NCBI GenBank assembly: GCA_964395975.1
Contig: CAYNBZ010000003.1
Location: 18,475 to 82,474, forward strand
DNA from: Avimuribaculum sp964395975
Lineage (GTDB): Bacteria > Bacteroidota > Bacteroidia > Bacteroidales > Muribaculaceae
Reading direction: 5' to 3'
DNA length: 64,000 bases
Part shown: one piece after another, positions 51,313 through 60,657 of the stretch
Layout: each line of letters begins with the position of its first letter
Position numbering within the stretch: the stretch's first letter is position 1
Translations under genes and position numbers: made by a program
The notes under the pieces: model-generated
Database searches by the model: none
What the model was told of the DNA's origin: nothing
What the model saw: only the letters and a program-made list of their open reading frames with translations

Positions 51313-52320
51313 ATGAAACTGCTCACCGATCATCCTTTAAAAAGGATAACCACTATGCACCTCGATGTGCGATGCAAATACTTTGCCGAATATTCCGACA
51401 TCAACGAACTGCAAACACTGCTGTCTTCGACCGAATACCGGCAAAACAAGTCGATGCACATTGGTGGAGGCAGCAACCTCATTTTCACCAAGGACTATGA
51501 CGGAATGCTGCTCCATTCAAAAATACGGTTTATCAAGACCGTGGCCGAAACAAGTACCGAAGTGTGCCTTGAAGCAGGTGCCGGAGTCGTATGGGACGAC
51601 TTGGTGAAATTCTGCATCGCCAACAACTATTACGGCACAGAAAACTTGTCGGCAATTCCGGGAGAAGTCGGTGCAAGTGCCGTGCAGAACATAGGAAGCT
51701 ATGGAGTGGAAGCATGTGAGATAATATCGCGCGTGCATTGCATCGATAAGTCGACAGGCAATGCCAAGATATTCGAAAATGCCGAGTGCCGGTATTCCTA
51801 CCGCGACAGCATCTTCAAAAGCTCATTCCCCGACCGATATATCGTGACTTCAGTCGAATACACCCTGTCGAAAGTGCCGAAATTCACCCTTACATACGGC
51901 CCACTAAAAGAGCTTGCAAACCGCCCGACCCTCTCTCTAACCGACATAAGGGAAACGATAATTGCGACACGCAACAGCAAATTGCCCGACCCTGCCAAAA
52001 CAGGCAGCGTCGGCAGCTTCTTCAAGAACCCAATCATACCGACAGAACAGTTTGAAAAGCTCAGAGCCAAATATCCAACCATTCCGCACTACCCGGCTTC
52101 GGAAGGCCGTATCAAGGTGCCTGCAGGATGGCTGATAGAAAATGCAGGGTTAAAGGGTTACAGCATAGGCGGTGCATGTGTGTATGAAAAACAGTGCCTT
52201 GTGATTGCCAACGTGAATGATGCCACTGCAAGCGACGTGATTGCCCTGTACAAACACATCACTGACACCGTTTCGGAAAAATACGGGATTGTATTGCAGC
52301 CGGAGGCCAACATAATTTGA
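51313..52320 (+). CDS. murB: UDP-N-acetylenolpyruvoylglucosamine reductase
   Basis: A 335-residue flavoenzyme that reduces UDP-GlcNAc-enolpyruvate to UDP-MurNAc in peptidoglycan synthesis. FAD-binding marks: MHIGGGSNLIF, EAGAGVVWDDLVKFC, LSAIPGEVGASAVQNIGSYGVE; catalytic Tyr/Arg in CRYSYRDSIFK; GSVGSFFKNP with the conserved Ser; GWLIENAGLKGYSIGGA; and a C-terminal Glu in QPEANII. It is type I (as in E. coli). The gene ends 5 bases before the following ATG. Confidence 0.95.
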   Translation: MKLLTDHPLKRITTMHLDVRCKYFAEYSDINELQTLLSSTEYRQNKSMHIGGGSNLIFTKDYDGMLLHSKIRFIKTVAETSTEVCLEAGAGVVWDDLVKFCIANNYYGTENLSAIPGEVGASAVQNIGSYGVEACEIISRVHCIDKSTGNAKIFENAECRYSYRDSIFKSSFPDRYIVTSVEYTLSKVPKFTLTYGPLKELANRPTLSLTDIRETIIATRNSKLPDPAKTGSVGSFFKNPIIPTEQFEKLRAKYPTIPHYPASEGRIKVPAGWLIENAGLKGYSIGGACVYEKQCLVIANVNDATASDVIALYKHITDTVSEKYGIVLQPEANII

Positions 52321-52325
52321 CAGTA

Positions 52326-53087
52326 ATGGAAATTGAGTTTTTAGGTACCGGCACATCCACAGGCATTCCACAGATAGGATGCGGGTGTGAAGTGTGTCGT
52401 TCGACCGACAGCCATGACAAGCGGTTACGCACTTCGGCTATAGTCTGTACTGATGATGGCAAAGAGATTCTTATAGATTGCGGACCCGACTTCAGGACAC
52501 AAATCCTGAGAGCAAAACACAAGTCGCCCTGCGCCCTGCTTGTCACCCACAGCCATTACGACCATGTAGGCGGTATCGACGACCTGCGCCCATACTGCAT
52601 AAAAGGCAAATTTCCCATATATGCACGAAAAGATGTGTTGCACGACATCCATGTGCGACTGCCTTACTGTTTCGTACCACACCCCTACCCGGGCGTGCCG
52701 TCGTTTGACATGATACCCATCGATGATGCTCCTTTTTACATAAGCAACACAAAAATAGAGCCATTACCGATATGGCACTACCAACTGCTGATTACCGGTT
52801 TCAGCATAGGCGGCAACACGGCCTACATCACCGATGCCAAACATATAGATGATGAAGTAATCGACCGGCTTTGTGGCATTCGCACGCTCATAATAAATTC
52901 TCTAAGGATAAAAAACCATATTTCCCACATGAGCCTTCACGAAACATTAGAAGTGATAGACCGTATAGCACCTGAACAAGCCTACCTGATACACATGAGC
53001 CACGATATGGGACGGGAAAGTGAAGCATCGAAGCTATTACCTCCGAATGTGCATTTTGCCCACGACGGCATGATAATACACACATAG
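52326..53087 (+). CDS. Metallo-beta-lactamase-fold hydrolase (PhnP-like)
   Basis: A 253-residue cytoplasmic hydrolase. Metal-site motif THSHYDHVGGIDDLRPY (HxHxDH), further ligands at ITDAKHIDDEV and HMSHDMG; the early GTGTSTGIPQIGCGCEVC block, with several Cys, occurs in PhnP-like and YycJ-like proteins. PhnP splits a cyclic ribose phosphate in phosphonate use, but no phn genes are present, so the substrate is unknown. The ATG at 52326 is chosen; a TTG at 52317 overlaps murB. Same transcript as murB is likely. Confidence 0.85.
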   Translation: MEIEFLGTGTSTGIPQIGCGCEVCRSTDSHDKRLRTSAIVCTDDGKEILIDCGPDFRTQILRAKHKSPCALLVTHSHYDHVGGIDDLRPYCIKGKFPIYARKDVLHDIHVRLPYCFVPHPYPGVPSFDMIPIDDAPFYISNTKIEPLPIWHYQLLITGFSIGGNTAYITDAKHIDDEVIDRLCGIRTLIINSLRIKNHISHMSLHETLEVIDRIAPEQAYLIHMSHDMGRESEASKLLPPNVHFAHDGMIIHT

Positions 53088-53121
53088 TGAAATAATTCAG
53101 CAACTGCCTTCAAAAAAACAG

Positions 53122-53166
53122 GATGGCATATGAATGAGTTAAACACTCTCATTTTCATATGCCATC
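53122..53166. terminator. Bidirectional terminator
   Basis: GATGGCATATGAA (53122-53134) pairs with TTCATATGCCATC (53154-53166) and is extended by GAG/CTC; TTTATT follows on the + strand. It separates the murB operon from the convergent M13 gene. Confidence 0.75.
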
Positions 53167-53244
53167 TTTATTGTTAATGAATATCAATAAAGGACAGACT
53201 TAGCCGACTGTCGTCAACCAAGTCTGTTTATTCATACCTGTTGT

Positions 53245-55269
53245 TTACCAGATTACCACTCGATTCTCAACCGGCAGGAACATATTGTCGCCCTGCTCGA
53301 TACCGAATGCATTAAAGAACGTGTCGATGTTTTTCAATGTGGCATTCACGCGAAAACGCCCGATTGAATGCGGGTCGGTCTTGGTGCGGAGCAGAATTTC
53401 CTCCTTGGTTATGTTTGCCGCCCACACGTTGGCATAGGCCAAATAAAACCGCTGGTCGGGAGTAAAGCCGTCGATCAATTCATTACCCTTGCCCTGTTCG
53501 GTTTTCTTAAATGCAGTATATGCCACACGCAAACCGCCTTGGTCGGCAATATTTTCTCCAAGTGTATATTGTCCGTTGGCATGAACATCATCGGCAACTA
53601 TTATGTTATCGAATTGTGCAGCAAGACTGTCGGCAAGTGTCTTGAACTTTTCGGCATCGACGGCAGTCCACCAATCGGTCATGTTTCCATTCTGGTCGAA
53701 ATTACGACCTTGGTCATCAAATCCGTGAGTCATTTCATGGCCGATAACCACGCCTATTGCGCCATAGTTGCAGGCATCATCATTACTCATGTCGAAATAT
53801 GGCGGTTGCAAGATAGCAGCAGGGAAACATATTTCATTTGTAGTCGGGTTATAATAGGCATTTACCGTTTGAGGAGTCATGCCCCACTCATCACGATCGA
53901 CAGGCTTGTTCCAACGTTGGTAGTTGTCCTGAGCCATGAAGTAGCTCACACCTTTCAGATTTTCCCAATACGATTTCTCAGGGTCAACAGTCACTCCACT
54001 ATAATCGCGCCACTTATCAGGATAACCGATTTTTACCGTGAAACTGTTGAGTTTCACCAGCGCATTTACTTTGGTCTGGTCGCTCATCCAAGTAAGTCCT
54101 GCTATATGTTCGGCAAGAGCCTTTTTCAAGTTTCCAACGAGTTTGAGCATACGCTCTTTCGACTCGGCAGGGAAATACTTCTCTACATACAACTGCCCTA
54201 CTGCCTCGCCAAGCGCGCCATTAGGCACAGCAAGTGCGCGCTTCCAACGAGGTTGCATCTCCTTCTTGCCCGACATGGTTTTAGAGAACATATCGAAATT
54301 AGCCTGTACAAAATCATCGCTCAGATAGTTGGAAGCCGATGAGATGTATTCATATAGCAAATAATCTTTAATTTCCCTATCCGACAGCGATTTGAACAGA
54401 GTGTTGACCTTGGCAATGAAATTGGGTTGCATCAGGCACACTTGATCAATGTCCGGCAATTTTATTCCCTCGAAATATACAGTCCAATCGATATTTGGAT
54501 AATCAGTTTTCAACTGGTCGATGGTGCGTATATTATACTGAATTGCATAATTACGTGACTCTTCACGGGTCATGGCAGCCTCGGCAAGGGCCGTTTCAAT
54601 CTTCAATACGGTCTTGGCAGCTTTTTGAGCCTGTTTCTTCTTGAAGCCCGAAAGTGTGAATATCGTTTCGATATAATTTTCATAGGCCTTGCGAATCATG
54701 ACGGTGTGCTCATCATTTTCAAGATAATAATCACGGTCGCCAAGTCCGCCTGATATTTGTGCCACATACATTATGTTCAAGTCGGAATTCATTAAATCGG
54801 CCATGACACCCGTGTTGAAGAAGGGCGTTGCAATACCATTGTGAAGCCAAGAAATCATGCCGATGAGTTCATCACGCTTCATATTTTCTATTTTCTCAAT
54901 GTCGGATTGCAACACCGATGCACCTTCATTGTTAAGACGCACGCTATCCATACCCATTTCATACAAGTCGCTCACTTTTTGGCCTATTGAGCCTTGAGGC
55001 TGTTCAGTTTCACCAAGATGTTGCACAAGCGACTTAACCTGTTCACGACTGTTTTCAGCCAATTGGTCGAAAGTACCAAAACGTGAATATTGCGGTGGCA
55101 ATGGATTGTTTTTCATCCAACCTCCACAGGCATAATCATAAAAATCTTGCCCGGGAGCCACCGACTCATCGAGGTTGGCGCGATCCACGCCTTTCACCTC
55201 TTCTGCATTGATGTTGTTGATTGTCATAGTCAACGCCACAATTGGAACAATGTACTTTAATGTCTTCAT
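53245..55269 (-). CDS. M13 family metallopeptidase (PepO-like)
   Basis: A 674-residue exported neprilysin-type zinc peptidase. Signal peptide IVPIVALTMTINNINA. An N-terminal M13 domain (GQDFYDYACGGWMKNNPLPPQYS to about 430) and a C-terminal catalytic domain with IGHEMTHGFDDQGRNFD (HExxH), NAYYNPTTNEICFPAAILQPP (the NxYY/PAG-like region), ENIADQGG (ExxxD) and the closing MFLPVENRVVIW. It degrades peptides in the periplasm. Follows the ABC-F gene by 27 bases on the same strand. Confidence 0.94.
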   Translation of the reverse strand: MKTLKYIVPIVALTMTINNINAEEVKGVDRANLDESVAPGQDFYDYACGGWMKNNPLPPQYSRFGTFDQLAENSREQVKSLVQHLGETEQPQGSIGQKVSDLYEMGMDSVRLNNEGASVLQSDIEKIENMKRDELIGMISWLHNGIATPFFNTGVMADLMNSDLNIMYVAQISGGLGDRDYYLENDEHTVMIRKAYENYIETIFTLSGFKKKQAQKAAKTVLKIETALAEAAMTREESRNYAIQYNIRTIDQLKTDYPNIDWTVYFEGIKLPDIDQVCLMQPNFIAKVNTLFKSLSDREIKDYLLYEYISSASNYLSDDFVQANFDMFSKTMSGKKEMQPRWKRALAVPNGALGEAVGQLYVEKYFPAESKERMLKLVGNLKKALAEHIAGLTWMSDQTKVNALVKLNSFTVKIGYPDKWRDYSGVTVDPEKSYWENLKGVSYFMAQDNYQRWNKPVDRDEWGMTPQTVNAYYNPTTNEICFPAAILQPPYFDMSNDDACNYGAIGVVIGHEMTHGFDDQGRNFDQNGNMTDWWTAVDAEKFKTLADSLAAQFDNIIVADDVHANGQYTLGENIADQGGLRVAYTAFKKTEQGKGNELIDGFTPDQRFYLAYANVWAANITKEEILLRTKTDPHSIGRFRVNATLKNIDTFFNAFGIEQGDNMFLPVENRVVIW

Positions 55270-55296
55270 TATTAATATATTAATTTTTGATGTTTG

Positions 55297-57279
55297 TCAT
55301 TTCGTCACAGCTTCAAGTTCGCCGCACGCCATTTCCCAAAGGCTCATTGCATTTTCAAGTTTCTTGTTAAGAGCCGAATGTTGTTCGTATATATCGGCGG
55401 GCAAATCGCCACCGGCGGCAAGCCGAGCCTCAATATCCTTGATTTGAACCTCGATATCGCTGATTTCAGCCTCACATGAAGCCACTTTTTTCTGTCGGCG
55501 CTTTATCTCTCGCTCCCGCTCTTTCTGTTCAAAATAACTCTGCCGCGCCGCAGTCTTGCCATTGGATGCCGTCGCCACAACATTCTTCTCAGTCTTCACA
55601 ACTTGTGCTTTGGCCGTTTCAACATTGTTACGCTTAGGCTGAGATGCCGGCATTTCAAGTTGGCGCAACGATTCTATTTTCTTCGTTTCAAGGAAATCAT
55701 ATATGCCACCTAAATGCTCTTTCACCCTACCGCCGCCAAATTCATATACTTTCTCCACCAAACCATCAAGGAACTCCCTGTCGTGCGACACCACAATCAC
55801 AGTTCCGTCAAATTCCTTAATGGCCGCCTTCAGCACATCTTTGGTACGCATATCAAGATGGTTGGTAGGCTCATCGAGAATAAGCAGATTGACCGGTTGC
55901 AACAGCAGCCTTATCATTGCGAGCCTCGTCTTTTCTCCACCCGACAACACTTTCACTTTCTTGTCGGAGGCTTCTCCGCCAAACATGAACGCTCCCAGCA
56001 AATCACGTATTTTAGTGCGTATGTCACCTACTGCCACACGGTCGATGGTATCAAACACTGTCAATTCACCGTCAAGCAATTGAGCCTGATTTTGCGCAAA
56101 ATAACCAATCTTGACATTATGACCTATCTTAAGTGTCCCTCCAAAAGGTATTTCACCCATTATGCACTTGACAAGTGTTGACTTACCCTCCCCGTTTTTA
56201 CCGACAAAAGCAACTTTCTCACCTCGCTTTATGGTAAATGAGACATTATCAAATACCATGTGGTCGCCATAGTACTTGCTCACTCCATCGGTTATCACAG
56301 GGTAGTCACCCGAACGCGGTGCAGGTGGGAATTTCAGACTAATGTGTGAATTATCGACTTCATCCACCTCTATGCGTTCTATCTTTGACAATTGCTTAAT
56401 GCGACTTTGCACTTGCACCGCCTTGGTAGCTTTATACCTGAAACGCTCGATGAATTCCTCGGTATCCTGTATTTGTTTCTGCTGATTGAGGTAGGCCCGC
56501 ATCTGCTGCTCTATTCTCTCCTTCCGCAATTCTGTGAACTTGGAGTAATTTACGCTGTAATCGTAAATCTTTCCGCAAGATATTTCTATTGTGCGATTTG
56601 TGATATTGTCTACAAAAGCACGGTCGTGCGACACAAGCAACACGGCATCGGCCTTGGTTTTGAGAAATGTTTCGAGCCACTGTATCGACTCTATATCAAG
56701 ATGGTTGGTAGGCTCGTCGAGCAACAGCACGTCGGGATGGCGTAACAACAATTTGGCAAGCTCGATGCGCATTCTCCATCCGCCGCTGAACTCTGAGGTC
56801 GATCTGTCGAAATCACTTCGTTTAAATCCCAGTCCGACAAGTGTCTTTTCCATCTCGGCCTCACAATTGTCGGCACCCAACATGGAAAGTTGCTCATTCA
56901 AATAAGAAAGTCGTTCAATCAGTTTGGCATAACCGTCGCTTTCGTAGTCAGAACGATTGGAAATCTCCTCATTGACAGCATCTATATCAGTCTGCAATTT
57001 GGTAATATGGTCGAATGCCTTTTTCACCTCTTCCCGCACGGTCGTACTGTCGGCAAGCACCATCTGCTGCGGCAGATAGCCAATCACAGTGTCATTCGGC
57101 ACGGCTACGACTCCATGTGTAGGTGTTTGCAATCCTGCTATAATCTTAAGCATGGTGGTTTTGCCTGCTCCGTTTTTACCGACAAGAGCAATTTTGTCTT
57201 TCTTATTTATAACAAAACTGACATTATCAAATAACGGATTGCAATTAAACTCTACCGACAGATCCTTGACAGAAATCAT
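55297..57279 (-). CDS. ABC-F family ATP-binding protein
   Basis: A 660-residue cytoplasmic protein with two ABC domains: GKNGAGKTT / FSGGWRMRIELA / LLLDEPTNHLD and GKNGEGKST / LSGGEKTRLAM / LILDEPTNHLD. They are joined by the helical P-site linker (about 235-310: YSKFTELRKERIEQQMRAYLNQ). The end has a linker rich in Gln/Asn and a coiled-coil C-terminal domain (REREIKRRQKKVASCEAEISDIEVQIKDI), as in Uup/YdiF-like members that act on ribosomes or DNA. It has a TACCTTTG -7 element at 57375-57382. Confidence 0.93.
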   Translation of the reverse strand: MISVKDLSVEFNCNPLFDNVSFVINKKDKIALVGKNGAGKTTMLKIIAGLQTPTHGVVAVPNDTVIGYLPQQMVLADSTTVREEVKKAFDHITKLQTDIDAVNEEISNRSDYESDGYAKLIERLSYLNEQLSMLGADNCEAEMEKTLVGLGFKRSDFDRSTSEFSGGWRMRIELAKLLLRHPDVLLLDEPTNHLDIESIQWLETFLKTKADAVLLVSHDRAFVDNITNRTIEISCGKIYDYSVNYSKFTELRKERIEQQMRAYLNQQKQIQDTEEFIERFRYKATKAVQVQSRIKQLSKIERIEVDEVDNSHISLKFPPAPRSGDYPVITDGVSKYYGDHMVFDNVSFTIKRGEKVAFVGKNGEGKSTLVKCIMGEIPFGGTLKIGHNVKIGYFAQNQAQLLDGELTVFDTIDRVAVGDIRTKIRDLLGAFMFGGEASDKKVKVLSGGEKTRLAMIRLLLQPVNLLILDEPTNHLDMRTKDVLKAAIKEFDGTVIVVSHDREFLDGLVEKVYEFGGGRVKEHLGGIYDFLETKKIESLRQLEMPASQPKRNNVETAKAQVVKTEKNVVATASNGKTAARQSYFEQKEREREIKRRQKKVASCEAEISDIEVQIKDIEARLAAGGDLPADIYEQHSALNKKLENAMSLWEMACGELEAVTK

Positions 57280-57374
57280 TAACCAATACTCGCTTATTCA
57301 AAAGATTCCACAATATGTCATTTTGCCACGATTACACTCCCTGATAAAAACTTCCAATCGCCACAAAATTTGCA

Positions 57375-57382
57375 CAAAGGTA
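57375..57382 (-). promoter_or_regulatory. Candidate -7 element for ABC-F
   Basis: The minus strand reads TACCTTTG, with a leader of about 90 bases. Confidence 0.45.
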
Positions 57383-57450
57383 TCTATTTGCACAATAAAA
57401 GCCTATATAATTAACGTTAAAACCCTTTTTAACCAAAGTAATCATAAATG

Positions 57451-57480
57451 AAAAAGAGGCGTAAACAAATCCGCCTCTCT
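57451..57480 (-). terminator. Terminator after the first small barrel gene
   Basis: On the minus strand AGAGGCG (57478-57472) pairs with CGCCTCT (57461-57455), followed by TTTTTC. About 50 bases past the stop at 57530. Confidence 0.75.
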
Positions 57481-57529
57481 CAATCACGCCACGGCTACAG
57501 CACACGTTTCAAGCATCAACGGTCTGTTA

Positions 57530-58156
57530 TCAGAACATATATGCTACCTGTAACCGCCAATATTTGTTTTTAGCACCAAACTCATCGAGTTTAATGGTTT
57601 CAAAAGTTTTATTTATACCCCAAGAATAATTTACCGACACCTGTACACGACGAACCAACTCGCATCCCACGCCCACATGTATGCCTACACCCACTTTCCT
57701 GTATGCCACGGCTTCGGCACCTTTACTGCCATCTCCCAAATGGACAGCAAATGAAGGACCGGCATAAACAAGCGGAGCAATGGTATTTTCCACGCCATTC
57801 AGATTGGTATATTTGAATTTTAAATTAAGCGGTATCTGTATCGTATGGTTGTACAGGCGTTCTTCACCAAATCCATCGCTTGACCACACATAACGGTCAC
57901 CAAAATGGATTTTCGAAGTAAACAACGAATACAACACCGATCCGTCAATTGCAAATCCTATGCCCGGAATAATGATTTCTCCTATAAGGCCGGCTCCACC
58001 GCCAAACCCGTGATTTACTTCTATCATGCTTTGGTTGAACTTCGATGTCGAAAGATTCCCGGCAGCCACAATACCCCACCGTGTTTCGGACTTAGCTGTT
58101 GCAACACCTAAACATATCATGCAGCACAATGTGAGCTTAAAAACAATTCTATTCAT
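57530..58156 (-). CDS. Small outer-membrane beta-barrel protein (PorT-like), first copy
   Basis: A 208-residue exported barrel of the outer-membrane protein beta-barrel group. Signal peptide FKLTLCCMICLGVATAKS. Repeated glycine/aromatic strands follow (GIVAAGNLSTSKF, GGGAGLIGEIIIPGIGFAIDGSVLYS, IQIPLNLKFKY, VYAGPSFAVHLG, VGVGCELVRRVQVSVNYSWGINKTF), ending in YWRLQVAYMF. The order and strand texts match those of the next gene upstream, so the two are paralogs. Proteins of this kind are usually called porin family; the role is unknown. It has its own promoter and terminator. Confidence 0.82.
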   Translation of the reverse strand: MNRIVFKLTLCCMICLGVATAKSETRWGIVAAGNLSTSKFNQSMIEVNHGFGGGAGLIGEIIIPGIGFAIDGSVLYSLFTSKIHFGDRYVWSSDGFGEERLYNHTIQIPLNLKFKYTNLNGVENTIAPLVYAGPSFAVHLGDGSKGAEAVAYRKVGVGIHVGVGCELVRRVQVSVNYSWGINKTFETIKLDEFGAKNKYWRLQVAYMF

Positions 58157-58192
58157 CTTTTAGGATTCTATTGTCATAATTTTTTATTCGTG

Positions 58193-58223
58193 CAAAGCTA
58201 CCACATTTTATTGCAAAAGGCAA
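58193..58223 (-). promoter_or_regulatory. Promoter of the first small barrel gene
   Basis: Minus strand TTG (58221-58223), 20 bases, TAGCTTTG (58193-58200). Leader of about 30 bases. Confidence 0.6.
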
Positions 58224-58317
58224 GAAAAATCGGCATTCTCGTGCATTACGTGATACGTAACGTCCAAGAATACCGTATTATTGCTACAATTTAATAAAAT
58301 TTGCTCCGATGCGCACC

Positions 58318-58968
58318 TTAGAACAAGTAAGCCGCCGTTATGGTCCAATATCGGTTTTTACCCTCTATCTGATGATATGAAGAAGCATCCGTACCAGAAC
58401 CGGTAAGGGTATATACCGTCTTAGTAATTCCAAGCCCGTAACTTGCAGCCAATTGTACCTTTGACAAAAGTTCGACGCCGAATCCGAAATTCCATGCTAT
58501 GTCACACTTTTTATTGTTAATAAATTCTTTCAAGTCATTTTTGCTGACAAGAAATGCAAAACTCGGACCCGTGGTAACAAACGGTTTAATTATGCTTCCA
58601 ACAACCGGCAACGACAATTTATACTTTAAATTGAGAGGTATGTCAATATAGTCGCGCCCAAGTGCATCTTTCTGTTCCGAAGTCAGTTCTTCATATCCCG
58701 GAGTATTCTCAAGGTTTACCGTGCGATGCACGTACATTGCCGAAACATCACAGCCTACCCCGATAACCGGTACCGTAAACTCAAGCATCAGACCGCCGGT
58801 AAACCCTGCACGATTTTCTTTGCTCAGCACATTTTCGCTGAATTTCAAATCATTAATTGCCGCACCGGCCTTGATACCAAACTTCAATTGGGCTTCGGCC
58901 GACACTGATGACAACAACATGACAATTGCCATTAAAGCTACGGAAAAAAATACTTTTACAGATTTCAT
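58318..58968 (-). CDS. Small outer-membrane beta-barrel protein, second copy
   Basis: A 216-residue exported barrel. Signal peptide FFSVALMAIVMLLSSVSAEA, then LKFGIKAGAAINDLKFSE, FTGGLMLEFTVPVIGVGCDVSAMYVHR, YIDIPLNLKYKLSLPVVGSIIKPFVTTGPSFAFL and WNFGFGVELLSKVQLAASYGLGITKTVY, ending in RYWTITAAYLF. These parts parallel the previous barrel closely. The VPVIGVGCD / IPLNLKYK / TGPSFA steps are shared by the PorT-like outer-membrane family. Tandem copies point to a duplication followed by divergence. Function unknown. Confidence 0.82.
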   Translation of the reverse strand: MKSVKVFFSVALMAIVMLLSSVSAEAQLKFGIKAGAAINDLKFSENVLSKENRAGFTGGLMLEFTVPVIGVGCDVSAMYVHRTVNLENTPGYEELTSEQKDALGRDYIDIPLNLKYKLSLPVVGSIIKPFVTTGPSFAFLVSKNDLKEFINNKKCDIAWNFGFGVELLSKVQLAASYGLGITKTVYTLTGSGTDASSYHQIEGKNRYWTITAAYLF

Positions 58969-59201
58969 ATTATTCTAATTATTAAATATTTATACATCGG
59001 CGTTCTCACCATTCCAAGTCCGTGGCACGGTTGGCATACTGCATCGAAGCCTTTAATATCGATTACAAATATAAACAATTTTTCGCAATATGCAAACATT
59101 CATACGTTTCAACCATTCCGTCAGGATTCAAATACACTGTTCAATGAGCAATACCACAAATTTTCACAAGAAGTTGACCCAATCAAGGAATCTTGCATTT
59201 T

Positions 59202-60455
59202 TCAGAACGATTCGGAGAAACCCATATACCACATGGTATCGTGATCGACAGTGTTGTAGGCTACATCAAAACGGAAATTCAGCCTGTCGCGTAATGCAAA
59301 CCGCCATCCGACCCCAAATTGTGGCAAAAGAGCATCATAGTTTACAGGATTACGTCCCATTACACCCGTACCACACCACGCAGCGACACCGAGACGATTG
59401 AGCAAGATACCCCACTCGTTGTTGACCTGAAACCAATATCGATACTCCACTTGCGCAGTAAGCATCGACTTGTCACGATACTGGTAATTATAATATCCCC
59501 GGAAATTATTAATGCTGCCAATGGTAGCATAACGCATAAATGGCACATGGTTGCCAAAAACATTGTTGCTTGTCACATTCCATGCAAGAATCTGTTTGCG
59601 CCCACGCAACTGTATATACTGGCGATAGTCAATGGTCAGAGTTCCATATTTAGTATTTCCACCAAATACCTTGGTATATAACATCGTTTCGACTTCAAAC
59701 AACACACCGTGATAGGCATCAGTTGGTATGTCACGGGAATCATAACTGAAATTCACCCCCACACCGGTACCGGTTGCAGAAGAATAAGTCTGGCCGTTAT
59801 TTACAAGTTCTAAAAAATAAGGGTCGGTACTCACAAATTGCTCAGGATTTCCCACCCGCTCATGCCAGACATCAACCACCACACCGCCATACACACAATT
59901 GTTACCCAACCTTAATTGAAAATTCGGCTTAAACCTTATCATGCGGCTCTCATAAGTATATTTATCCTTTTCATACTCGGGAGAATGATTTAAAGCATAT
60001 CCTATGCCGAAATAATATTCAAGCCAATTGCGATAAGACAATTCGGCTTTAAGGCGGATGGCATTACTTGACAAATATAATGTCGGCTCACAAGATATGT
60101 TGTAAGAAAACGGCTTTGTGAACGCTACCGAAACCAAAAGCGGAATTTCACTCCGTCGGAGCGCATAATCGTCCTTATCGGTATAAAACGATACTGCACC
60201 ACCAACACCAAACGAGAAACCATAACCCGGCGTACGCTTCACCGATGGCAAAATCCTGAATGAAGCCTTACGATGGTGTAACAAACTTTCATCTTTAAAC
60301 ACAAAGTCGCTGAGGTTGCTTTGCAACTGCATCATTCGGTTAAGAGCCACATTTTCGTATAATAACGTCGAGTCACAGACGGCATTTTGTTGTGCCACTG
60401 CAGATGGCCACCACACTAAAACAAGGAAGAAGCAAAAAAATAATACTTTTTTCAT
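59202..60455 (-). CDS. BamA/TamA (Omp85) family outer-membrane protein without POTRA
   Basis: A 417-residue exported barrel. Signal peptide VLFFCFFLVLVWWPSAVAQQ, no POTRA domains, then a 16-strand-type barrel. The Omp85 fingerprint appears as SYDSRDIPTDAYHGVLFEVE and MRYATIGSINNFRGYYNYQYRDKSMLTAQVEYRYW, where FRGY-like (NNFRGYY) is the conserved loop motif, and the end is WYMGFSESF with an aromatic last residue. Members without POTRA in Bacteroidetes are of unknown role. A strong promoter lies upstream. Confidence 0.83.
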   Translation of the reverse strand: MKKVLFFCFFLVLVWWPSAVAQQNAVCDSTLLYENVALNRMMQLQSNLSDFVFKDESLLHHRKASFRILPSVKRTPGYGFSFGVGGAVSFYTDKDDYALRRSEIPLLVSVAFTKPFSYNISCEPTLYLSSNAIRLKAELSYRNWLEYYFGIGYALNHSPEYEKDKYTYESRMIRFKPNFQLRLGNNCVYGGVVVDVWHERVGNPEQFVSTDPYFLELVNNGQTYSSATGTGVGVNFSYDSRDIPTDAYHGVLFEVETMLYTKVFGGNTKYGTLTIDYRQYIQLRGRKQILAWNVTSNNVFGNHVPFMRYATIGSINNFRGYYNYQYRDKSMLTAQVEYRYWFQVNNEWGILLNRLGVAAWCGTGVMGRNPVNYDALLPQFGVGWRFALRDRLNFRFDVAYNTVDHDTMWYMGFSESF

Positions 60456-60474
60456 CGCAAAACATTTGCGACAT

Positions 60475-60506
60475 CAAAGATAGTGCAAGGTTAATGCAAT
60501 TGCAAA
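60475..60506 (-). promoter_or_regulatory. Promoter of the Omp85-like gene
   Basis: Minus strand TTTG (60503-60506), 20 bases, TATCTTTG (60475-60482). Perfect in both boxes; transcription starts near 60468, a leader of about 13 bases. Confidence 0.75.
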
Positions 60507-60582
60507 TTGGAATCATCCAAAACCACACTCAATTTACACTTGCACAAAAAATCCTCAATCCCAAATCTCAAACAATACAAAG

Positions 60583-60639
60583 AAAGTACCGTCTCGGTTC
60601 ATCATCCCCTTTGTGGCATGGGAACCAAAACGGTACTTT
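60583..60639 (-). terminator. Hairpin after the M3 peptidase
   Basis: AAAGTACCG (60583-60591) pairs with CGGTACTTT (60631-60639), with inner GGTTC/GAACC. It is 19 bases past the stop. T tract is short on the minus strand. Confidence 0.5.
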
Positions 60640-60657
60640 GTTGTACTCTTAATATTA

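Noticed and set aside
53368..54342. 324-codon plus-strand frame opposite the M13 peptidase
   Set aside because: Antisense shadow; the M13 gene is unambiguous.
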